Source: Acorus gramineus
Lineage: Eukaryota > Streptophyta > Magnoliopsida > Acorales > Acoraceae
DNA: 64,000 nucleotides
Direction of reading: 5' to 3'
Assembly (NCBI GenBank): GCA_030737835.1
Contig: CM060848.1
Location: 8,931,238-8,995,237 of the forward strand
Shown here: piece after piece, positions 46,665 through 55,270 of the stretch
Layout: the number at the start of each line of letters is the position of its first letter
Position numbering within the stretch: the stretch's first letter is position 1
Program-made: the position numbers and the translations under genes
The notes under the pieces: generated by a model
Seen by the model: the letters and a program-made list of their open reading frames with translations, nothing else
What the model was told of the DNA's origin: nothing
Databases searched by the model: none

Positions 46665-47541
46665 TAATCCTGTATAAAATCATGTCAATCAATGTACTAT
46701 AAGCCAAAGTCATACACCAGTTATATAAAAAAAATGAAATGGTTGAGCCAAAGAAATGGAAGTTGGCATCCTAAAGCATCAAAATACATACTATGACAAA
46801 TGTAAATATCAATAACCAACAACATTTTTTTTTATTGGATCCTTTGTATCCAGGTTTGATTCTATTTTTTTCATAAACAAAAAAGAAAACCCTCAACACG
46901 TCCCAGTGACATATGACATATACTCTTTTTGTACTCAAACCAATACAAACCCAATTAACAATGAGGGAATTTTGAAAAGTAAGACAGATGGGAATCAATG
47001 AAGACAATACAAAAAATGTTTGTCAATGTATCTGTGAGGCTCTAAAATGCAGTGAAAATGGTTGAAATTAAAAAATCAACAGACTTTCCATGACTTTATC
47101 AACAGTGAGAACACACTTCACAACTGAAATTACATGGTGTCTGTGTGCATTAAATAAGAGGGCAGCAATTCAATAAATCACCAGCTACTAAAATGCAGGA
47201 AAAAAGAAGCTGAATTGGGATCAAAGAAAGGCATGACTGGCTAACTGCATGTAAGACAAAAGGTATGACATCAATAATACATAATTCGAAGACATTATGT
47301 ATCCACATGGAAGCAAAATAGAGATATAAATAGAGGTCATGATAAATATTATACTATATAGGGGACTTACGAGGAGCCCCACAACAAAACCACATAACAT
47401 AGACTGAGTCTTATATTCCACATGTTTTAAAGCTTAACAACTAGTGTTTGGTTGGACAAAAATGGAATGACATATCATAGAGACTCACAAAAAAACACAA
47501 CTCAAACAAAGAAACTAACTCCGACACCCCCCAAGGACCGT

Positions 47542-48614
47542 CTATGGAGGACCGGGCCTGTAAACATTGTCCATCATAGTGATTGCATTATCCTCAATCC
47601 ACTCAAGTCTAACATCTTCTCCGAAGGTCATGAAAATGATGCGGTTGTTGATGTCTTTTAGTGTCTTTGCAGCAACCAACTTTGTTCTACTGTTCAAATG
47701 AGTATAACCATCAAGGACCTTTATACAGTCCTCCAATGTATGCCTTTCATTATAATACTTTTCCACAATTTTCTTCATATTTTCCACCCTCTCACGAGAT
47801 AAGTCTACTAACTAAGTCAATGCATCATCTTCTTTGTTGTTTCTCTTCCTCTTCAGCGAACAGGAAGATCCCTTCTTCCTCCCCCGCACACCATATTCAA
47901 ACCCATCAGACACTAGAATGGTTGATGGACTTTTTCCCTTTCTTATACGCTTAGAAGTCCCCTCATCTTCCACCTCACACCAATCGAAATCCTGGACAAA
48001 AGTCTTCTGACTATCCCTATCACACACAGCATCGGGTGTCTGTTTATCTTGAAAAGTTTCCCACATTTCAACTGGTTGTGGATGCACTGAATTGACCTTC
48101 AAGTCATCTGAATCCCCAACAGAATCATCATCAACTTGAATGTCCTCTACGTTGCTAGCTATAGCATGAAAACATTTGAATGTTGTCTTCCCGCACAACA
48201 AGTTCATCTCTTTGAGAAACAAGAACGGCCTATCACGACAGGTAGCATAATTTTTGTTTTTCTGCACATTTCATTCATACAAATCACTTTCATTCTCATA
48301 TGGAAAAAAAATAACCAAGATAAACTATGACATACCAATATCATTTCGTCCCATACACTCGGGTGTGGAGGAATAACCATGTTCCTAGAATCATCCCACC
48401 CCCAACCAGTCCTGGTAAGCAAATTAGCATACAAGCTGAATTGGGATCTCAACACCTTGTACCGATTCCTCAAGTTCATAACCTCCATGGATGGCCCAAG
48501 TCTTTGGTTCAATCCTTCAGTGACAGCATTCCAAGCCTTAACATGGAATATGCCCTTTACGCAATTCCCCATATGATATTGGTCTATGAGCAGTCCAACA
48601 AGACAACCATCCAT
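47542..48614 (-). pseudogene. PIF/Harbinger Myb/SANT-like partner protein (ORF1)
   Basis: Exon 1 (48336-48614) carries the Myb/SANT-like domain: GIFHVKAWNAVTEGLNQRLG, LRNRYKVLRSQFSLYANLLT, GWGWDDSRNMVI and HPSVWDEMI. Exon 2 (47542-48261) joins in frame after WDEMIL with KNKNYATCRDRPFLFLKEMN, then an acidic stretch (VDDDSVGDSDDLKV), a basic likely nuclear-localisation stretch (LKRKRNNKED) and a C-terminal helix-rich region ending VYRPGPP. Splice signals gt (48334-48335) and ag (48262-48263) fit. There is one in-frame TAG at 47812-47814 after DDALT; otherwise the frame is open. The protein binds DNA ends or guides the transposase to the nucleus in known PIF systems. The upstream start may lie beyond 48614. 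Confidence 0.82.
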
Positions 48615-49234
48615 CTGAAGGGTCCAATTACTGACCCCTTTGTTTGGGAAATGCTAGGCGGGGGGTGGAGGATTGTCCCTTATACATGTTTGTCGACTGT
48701 GGTGTTCCAAGAGGCATACAATCCAATTATAACAAGGGAAAACATAAATATGCATATTATAGAGAGGCAGTCTTCACAGTCCACGAAGTAGGTTGGTGAG
48801 GAGTAAGTGAGGGATGAATGCTCCTTGTAGATAAGAATGAATGTGGTTTACTGTTAAAAAAATAAAATGTGAGTGGAATCAAAACACAACATCCATCAAT
48901 GGTGATGGTGGGGGTTGAAAATCGAAATCTCTCCTGACGATGGGATGGTGTGTGAGGGAACGACTCGACCGACCGGGATCTTCGATGCAGGGAGATGGGG
49001 TAATGGAAGAGAAGGCATGGATGTGAAAGATTAGGGAGAAGAAGATTCACATACCTATTGGGGGATACGGACGTACAAGGGACGCCAATCGACAAATGAG
49101 TTTGTATGGATCGATCTTTGCCTGGGGAAGATGAAGTTCTTCTTTGTTGAGTTAATGGAGGTAGGAGAGGTAGGTGACGGATGCTTTCGCATTTCAAATT
49201 GAGAGATGGGGGAAATAAACATTGGATACAATAG
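48615..49234. other. 5' region of the PIF element
   Basis: Upstream of ORF1 on the minus strand. The segment 49136-49221 (gagttaatggaggtaggaga ... gagatgggggaaataaac) is repeated almost exactly at about 49876-49961, on the far side of the hAT insertion. No further gene is seen; the open frames here cross repeat sequence. Confidence 0.45.
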
Positions 49235-49845
49235 TTGCTGTGCAACTTGGGCAGGTTGATCCCGACCCAACCCAACCCGGTTCATGGGTAGGTTTGAATT
49301 GAGGTTTTCCTTTATCGGGTTCAATTTGACTCGAACCCGAACTAATCCAAACCCAATTCGGGTCGGGTTCGGGTTGGGGGGTCGGGTTATGCGGGCTCAA
49401 CCCGAATTGGTGAAGGTTTTTTTTATATTTTTGTTGAAAAGCGATAAAGCTATGTTTAGCTAGGGTCGGGTTATGCGGGCTCAACCCGAACCCGAATTGG
49501 TGAAAGTTTTTTTTATATTTTTGTTGAAAAGCGATGAAGCTATGTTTAGCTTAATTAAAATTTAGAATATGTATTCATAAATTAATTAAAGTTTTTTTTG
49601 TGGTGAATATACATTTAATTAATTAGAGTTTATTGTGTTGTTTATTAAATATTTTTTATGATCTTTTAAGTATTAAACCTGAGTTCGACCCGAGCCCAAC
49701 CCGATCCCGAATTCGACCCGAACCCGCGGGTTGAGGTTGGGTTCGGGTTCGGGTTGAGGCCGGGTTCGGACTCAGATTTGGGTTGGGCTCTTTGCAATAT
49801 GGGTTAAAACCGAACCCGACCCAACCTGTCCAAGTTGCACCCCTA
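49235..49845. mobile_element. Non-autonomous hAT-type element with an internal duplication
   Basis: The left end ttgctgtgcaacttggg and the right end on the minus strand taggggtgcaacttgga are inverted and nearly identical to those of 13528-14119. The flanking octamers tacaatag (49227-49234) and ttcaatag (49846-49853) agree at 7 of 8. The arms are arrays of cgggttcgggtt words. Near 49376-49555 a unit of about 85-90 bp with gggtcgggttatgcgggctc and ttgttgaaaagcgat is present twice in tandem. Confidence 0.78.
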
Positions 49846-49865
49846 TTCAATAGAGAACCATCTTT

Positions 49866-49962
49866 TTTAGATGGACTTCTTCTTTGTTGAGTTAATGGAG
49901 GTAGGAGAGGTAGGTCACGGATGCTTTCGCATTTCAAATTGAGAGATGGGGGAAATAAACAA
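49866..49962. repeat. Second copy of the segment flanking the hAT element
   Basis: cttcttctttgttgagttaa through gagatgggggaaataaac repeats 49136-49221 with very few differences. The hAT-type element and its octamers sit between the two copies. Confidence 0.75.
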
Positions 49963-50261
49963 TAGAGAACAACCGTCTTTTTTTTAGCTATCACTGTTCA
50001 CAGGGGCAGGCGTAAAAGGTGATGGAACTTGTGGGTCCTACATATTCTGATCGATGGAATAGTGTATTCCAAGGTTTTGTTGGAATGCCTATCCCTCTTT
50101 ATACCAACAACCTATTCTGTTATCCAGATTCTCTCTTATACCTGTCATCCAAACAAGAAGTTTACTCTTTTTCCAGGGAATACCACACTATACCACTCTT
50201 AGGCCCCCATCCAAATGGGCACTAGAGGCTTTGGCTCTAATCCAATGAACAAATAAAGTAT

Positions 50262-50518
50262 GAGCTCTGTTATACTCAATTCTTTTTACAGTCCTAAATG
50301 CAGTCTGATATATCTCATTAGCTCAATTCACTCACTATAACAAGGTCAAATATTTCATTGAAAATTTTTCACATTTTCGATAAATGATATCATTCAATTC
50401 ATTAAAGTATATATTTCATCTTTTAGAAATATATATATATATCTATGATTTTTTTAAAAAAAAAAATATGGGTGGGCTGTGTTTTGGACTGTAAAATGGA
50501 CTGTGTATAACATTTTCC
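50262..50518. mobile_element. MULE-type MITE (family B, copy 4)
   Basis: The left end is gagctctgttatactcaatt. The right end on the minus strand is ggaaaatgttatacacagtc. The flanking nonamers ataaagtat (50253-50261) and ataaaatat (50519-50527) agree at 8 of 9. The element lies just outside the presumed right edge of the PIF element. Confidence 0.8.
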
Positions 50519-50657
50519 ATAAAATATTCTTCTGAGGGACAATTTCCCATTACAGATTGAGTAGGCCAGGTCTGTCAAATATATAAGCTTTTGATCCCTA
50601 GCCCTCTAACTTGGGCTTTCATAGAATACCCCATCCCATAGCATACATTTTGTTATT

Positions 50658-50960
50658 GGAAAATGGTAGACTCAATCATTTTTATCAACAAAAACTCAGA
50701 CCACACGTATTTTATTTTTTAAAAAATATAGTAAACATCATCTAATGATCTATGTACTTTAATAAAAAAGTGTATATTGATTACTCCATTTCGAGTTAAA
50801 TGAACCTATTTTTAGTAAGTGTAAGAAAAAAATTTAACAAGGTATATACATCGTCTAACATTGTATATATTTCATTGGATTTTTAACGAGGTATATAAAA
50901 CTGTATTTTAGACTATAAAAAAAATTTAAATTACAAAAACAATTAAGTGTAATAGTGCCC
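50658..50960. mobile_element. MULE-type MITE (family B, copy 5)
   Basis: The left end is ggaaaatggtagactcaatc. The right end on the minus strand is gggcactattacacttaatt. The flanking nonamers tttgttatt (50649-50657) and tctgttatt (50961-50969) agree at 8 of 9. It is the closest relative of copy 1 (4960-5237): both share tttcgagttaaatgaac and agtaagtgtaagaaaa internally. Confidence 0.8.
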
Positions 50961-50969
50961 TCTGTTATT

Positions 50970-51619
50970 TTTCAGAGACCCACTCCACATATAATTTGCA
51001 ATAACTTGTTCTAGCATGGAGAGAACAACAGCCTTGAAATCTTTTAGGTCAATTATACCTGCATGCTGGTTAAACCATATTTCATTAATTCTATCATTCT
51101 AACTTGACTTTCACTTGTGTGCAAGTCTGGGTGGTGTAGTCGATCATCACGCTAGTCTCACTCACTAGAGGTACCCGGACTCAGACATTTATTTTATCTT
51201 CTTTTTTTTTTTAATTTTATTTATCGAACCACCTCTTGCCATGTCGATAGAAGTACCCTTTTTCATGAAGAATTCACTGAGAGGTCCTAGATTTGAGTCT
51301 TGCCCAGTTGCCTCTCCTGACTTAGAATTTCATTAATTTTATCCACTTCATATCTTGTGAATGTCACTTGAATAGTTTATAAACACTAATGTATTAGGGG
51401 AAAGCAGTGTTAACTTGTAGGGTTATACTTTGTAAAGGAGCTCCTCCACATGGTGGGTAAGGTATAACAGTAACACCACAATTTTTGGGCAACCACTTTT
51501 TTTGAATAAAATTAAAAGCGTATGTCTACCGTTTGCTTCAAAAAAAAAAGTAAGACCACAAGGTATAGGAAGATGGTTGTCACGTGTAGACATGTTGAGG
51601 GGATGGTGGACTGAGTTAA
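50970..51619. other. Intergenic DNA
   Basis: No gene recognised; the open frame 51423-51725 overlaps the following MITE. Confidence 0.4.
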
Positions 51620-51622
51620 CTA

Positions 51623-51853
51623 GGTAGCGTTTGGTTCTACGATTGGATAGCTTTTGTGTTTGTAGAAAACTGGTTCTGTAATTGTGCAACCAAACAATTT
51701 TACAATCGCAATTTCTTGCAGACAAATTTTAGGCAAATAGTGTTAAAAAACTACTATTGCAAAAAGCTGGGAGAAGACAGCTTCCTGCTATATTAGTTTT
51801 AAACTCGGTGTTTGTAGAAAATTAGTTTTGCAATCTCGCTACCAAACGCTACC
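51623..51853. mobile_element. Short MITE with perfect 13-bp inverted ends
   Basis: ggtagcgtttggt (51623-51635) is exactly inverted at 51841-51853 (accaaacgctacc). The 3-bp flanks are cta and tta, compatible with a worn TWA target of PIF/Tourist type. The interior has direct copies of tgtttgtagaaaa near 51657 and 51811. 231 bp, non-coding. Confidence 0.7.
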
Positions 51854-51856
51854 TTA

Positions 51857-53040
51857 GCCGTGGACTCAAGAGGAATAGAGAGAAATAGAGAAGAATAAAA
51901 TTATAAAGTTGTTTGTTTGTAAAGAGTAGAGAGGTATAACTATGTTAGAAATAGGTGAAAACTCCATACACAATATGCGTGTAAATAAAAATATATTTTA
52001 AAAAACTACCCTAAATCAACACCCTAAATTTATTTTACTCATTTATATGCGATATAATATATCATGTTATGTATATATAAATAATAATAATTTTTTTAAT
52101 AATTATCAAATAAATTGTTTGTAAATTTGTTATAAAGGTACAAATAAAAGAGATGTTTGAAACTAAAAATAGTTTTTTTGTATATATAAATACCTCTCCA
52201 ACAACTCTATGTTATCAAAATCCACCATTTGAAACTCTTAAACCATTAATATCCTTCGAATGGGAAAAAAGAATGACATTCATGCATAATTTAAACCCGT
52301 TTGAGGGATATTGTTGAAAATAACATATCACCCGGAATATTTTTCTAAAATGTGAATTTTCAAGAGTACACATACAAAAACACCTGTTAAAAAATATTAT
52401 AATTTGATGGATATGCTATTATCCAATTTATATACACACACACAATATATAAATAGATAGATTTTATTTTTTATCTTTTTCCTATTATAAAACTAATAAA
52501 AATATGTTTATTTATTTTTCATTCTTACCTTTAATATAAAATCATCATAAATAATTAAAAAAAAATTAAAAATGAAAATGTTACAAAAGAAGGGATAGAC
52601 TTGAAAACTTAAACACTTTCGATTAATATAATAGGTAGATAGAAAAGCTAGTATGGTATTCCACACCCCCCTACAATTGTGTTATTCCACCTATTCTATT
52701 TCATTAGTATAAAAGGAGCTCACATATCAAATCATTTGTTATCACTTCTATTAAATCAGGAGACCAACATATCAAATCAATTTTTTATCTTTTATAATAT
52801 TTATTAATATTTTATTTATCTTTTATCTACAATTTATTCAACCAAATAACAAAGTTTTGTTATTATATTTTCCAATAAGAATAACTAAAAACACAACTAA
52901 ACAGAACATGACTTATTCGTTACTATACAAAAATAGTTATCTATCTCAAAATAGCTTATGTCGCTATTAAAACAGGATCTAAAATCCTAAGAAATTTCTC
53001 TTCAATACATCTCCAATAACTCCCCTCATATCACTCTTTT
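51857..53040. other. AT-rich intergenic DNA
   Basis: No gene is seen. About 52655-52760 is related to 3545-3660 (tgtgttattccacctattct), a dispersed repeat fragment. The rest is low-complexity. Confidence 0.4.
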
Positions 53041-53460
53041 TCAACGGGTCTTGGGTCCGCCAAACCTGGGTCCTGGGTGAGACCCGGCGGACCCAGTCAA
53101 ATGAGGACTCAGGTCCGGACCCGGCGGACCCAGGTGGGTCCGGGTCGAACCGGGTATAAGCTGCGAAATACGAGGTGAGGTCAGGACCGGGTCGACCCGG
53201 CGTAGGGGGAGAAGGTGCCGACGAGGTCGTCGAAGGTGTAGGCCGGGGAGAGGCCGCGGATGAAGATATTGCAGTGGGAGAAGGCGAAGAGGAGGGTGAG
53301 GTGGACGGTGTGGAAGGTGAGGAAGGCCGAACAGAGTCGAGGTGGGTCTCTGTGTGGCCGATGCAGAGGGAGCGGAGGTCCTCGCGTTGCCAGAGCTTGA
53401 AGAGACCTCTTCCTCCTGCTTCTTTAGGAATGCATATCTAACTGCCATGGCCATTTTTCT
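53041..53460 (-). pseudogene. GC-rich gene fragment on the minus strand, unrecognised
   Basis: From an ATG at 53454 the frame reads MAMAVRYAFLKKQEEEVSSS. Other frames of the same stretch hold more protein-like blocks: FKLWQREDLRSLCIGHTETH and, further along, FLTFHTVHLTLLFAFSHCNI then FIRGLSPAYTFDDLVGTFSP. This pattern suggests one coding sequence broken by indels, possibly with a hydrophobic membrane segment. NIFIRGLSP resembles an RRM RNP2 motif, but the hydrophobic neighbour argues against that. From about 53155 down to 53044 it runs into repeated gacccggcggacccag words (53081 and 53118) like those in the hAT-type arms. A captured or retrocopied host fragment is likely; the family is not identified. 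Confidence 0.4.
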
Positions 53461-53672
53461 TGATGAAGATGAGGATCTCGTCTTATTCAGTCATCCAGTC
53501 CCTCTTTGTCATGACATGGAGCTCTCCCCATTCCCCTCGTTTACTCCAACAAAATTCGAAGAAGATAAACATACAGAGAGAAACGAATAAATAAAATATC
53601 AACACAATTAATCCCGCCTCCCCTCCCACTCGCATCTCCTCCCGATTTTGATAAGACACCCTATTGTGTGTG

Positions 53673-53681
53673 AATTTTTTA
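53673..53681. repeat. Perfect 9-bp target duplication (left) of the GGGC element
   Basis: aatttttta occurs here and at 54534-54542, identical at all nine positions. Confidence 0.8.
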
Positions 53682-54533
53682 GGGCATGGCTAGCCCCACC
53701 AAAGGTTTTTCTTATCCCACCAATCGAAAAAAAAAAATCGGTGTTTTATCTTTTTCCACCGATCCGGCCAGGTCGACCAGATTTGGTCGCCACTTCAGGT
53801 TTTGGACGACCGGACTTGGTCGCCATTTCAGATTTTGGGCGACCAGACTTGATCGTCATTTCAGGTTTCGGGCGACCGAACTTGGTCGAACAGGATTTGT
53901 AATAAAGTTTATAATTTTTTTTCTTAGAAACATAATCCCATGACGTATATCTTCCTTGAATCCTTCATACCACTCCAAGTCTGAGTTGTAATGTAAAGAG
54001 AATCAATTATTATTCTTAAATGTAGAATATAAGAACAATTTTTTTTACATAAGTGACGGACTAATTTTCAAAAGCCAAATATATAATGTGTTTGGATCAA
54101 CTGATAGGTTTTTTTTGTTTTCAAACAAAGAATCTTCTTAACTTTGAATTCAAACGAAGCTTAAAAATAATATATATTTGTCTAATAAAATATTTTTCTA
54201 TAAAAATTTGAATTAATTGAAAGTATACCTACTTACATTTTTTTCGGCCCCTTAGCTGTTGTTTGGATAAAAGAATAAATGTAGAATATGATGGATAAAT
54301 CCAAAAATTTATTTGTTTACAAAAAATAGGTAGATATAGTTTTAAACCCTGTTCGACCAATTACAGTCGCCCAAAGCCTGAAATTGCGACCAATTACTGT
54401 CGCCCAAAACCTGAAATGGCGACCAAGTCCGGTGGCCTAAAACCTGAAATGGTGACCAAGTTTGATCGACCTAGATTAGTGGGAACAGTCAAACACCAAT
54501 TTTTTTTTTTTATTGGTGAGGATAGACGCGCCC
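53682..54533. mobile_element. MULE-type element with hairpin-minisatellite arms (family C, copy 1)
   Basis: The left end is gggcatggctagccccacca. The right end on the minus strand is gggcgcgtctatcctcacca. The 9-bp flanks are identical. Each arm carries about three tandem copies of a roughly 35-37 bp unit (53780-53895; 54352-54470). Its core is ggtcgcc, then atttcaggttttg, then ggcgacc, so each unit can fold into a 7-bp stem. The left and right arrays are inverted relative to each other. The centre is AT-rich. There is no transposase gene. Termini match the element at 60655-61643. Confidence 0.8.
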
Positions 54534-54694
54534 AATTTTTTATTGCTTTTGTTTGTTTTGTTTGACGCGCACGAAAAACGAATGCAAAGTGATTGCAGAG
54601 GTGAAAAGAGAGGGAGAGAAATAAATGCCATTCTCTACGGACGATCAGAGATAGAGAAAGCTACACTTAAATGGACCGCAGCCATTAATCCCTT

Positions 54695-54719
54695 CCCCCC
54701 CCCCCCCCCCCCCCCCCCC
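54695..54719. repeat. Poly-C tract
   Basis: An uninterrupted run of about 25 C, a rare homopolymer in an AT-rich region. A shorter one lies at 12056-12077. Confidence 0.95.
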
Positions 54720-54762
54720 AATAGCTAGGTTTCTCTATTTACATTTTTTTTAAATACAAAAA

Positions 54763-55046
54763 TATTATAAACTAAATAGAATATGATTTATAAGAGTATA
54801 TAAACAAAGCACACAAGTATATAGAAGAGAAGTAGAGAGAGATTCTTATTCACTATTTGTTAGTTGGTGGAATACAAGAGAAACCCCTCTATTTATAGAG
54901 TGCATAGAGGAATCTCAAAGGTGGGGAGTTACAAGTCTATAGAGGTGAGGAGGAGATAGTGGGGCAATAATGGGAGTGTTATAGAATAGAAGAGTGGGGG
55001 AGGTTATGGCTAGGAGGAGTGATGGTTATCCACTATATTCATAACA
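54763..55046 (-). repeat. Copia 3' LTR
   Basis: Starts tattataaactaaatag (TG worn to TA) and ends ttcataaca. It contains tctatttatagagtgcatag, with a TATA-like core on this strand. Confidence 0.9.
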
Positions 55047-55077
55047 CTCCCCCTTGGATGACCACCACGCTAAGATA

Positions 55078-55250
55078 ATTGCCTCATTAAAACCTTGCTT
55101 GGAAAACCCAATGGGAAAAAACCAAAGCGAAGGAAAAAGAGTACAATGTAACTTAATCGTATAATGGTGTATGCGTTTGACACTGCCTCATTAAAACCTT
55201 GCCAGGAAAACCCAATGGGACAAAACCTAGGCGAAGGAAAAAGAGTACAG
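55078..55250. repeat. Tandem duplication beside the Copia 3' LTR
   Basis: Two copies (about 55078-55145 and 55186-55250) of a unit containing tgcctcattaaaaccttgc, aaaacccaatggga and ggaaaaagagtaca lie between the RNase H end and the polypurine tract. This arrangement is common in this class of plant Copia elements. Confidence 0.8.
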
Positions 55251-55270
55251 TTCGCAAAATGTCATAAAAA

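Larger units (their letters stand above)
44129..50222 (-). mobile_element. PIF/Harbinger element body
   Basis: Two minus-strand genes typical of PIF/Harbinger elements are present: a Myb/SANT-like ORF1 (47542-48614), then a DDE transposase ORF2 (45392-46664), in the same orientation. The right edge is placed at about 50222 from a PIF-like terminus (gcccccatccaaatgggc). The left terminus is probably at 34935, beyond the LINE. A hAT-type element is inserted at 49235-49845. Edges are inferred, the genes are firm. Confidence 0.6.

Noticed and set aside
48327..48791. 154-codon plus-strand frame
   Set aside because: It lies antisense to the Myb/SANT-like exon, whose conserved residues are on the minus strand.
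53342..53590. Plus-strand frame opposite the GC-rich fragment
   Set aside because: It reads plausibly but has no motif, and the minus strand carries the start and the more protein-like blocks. Not certain.
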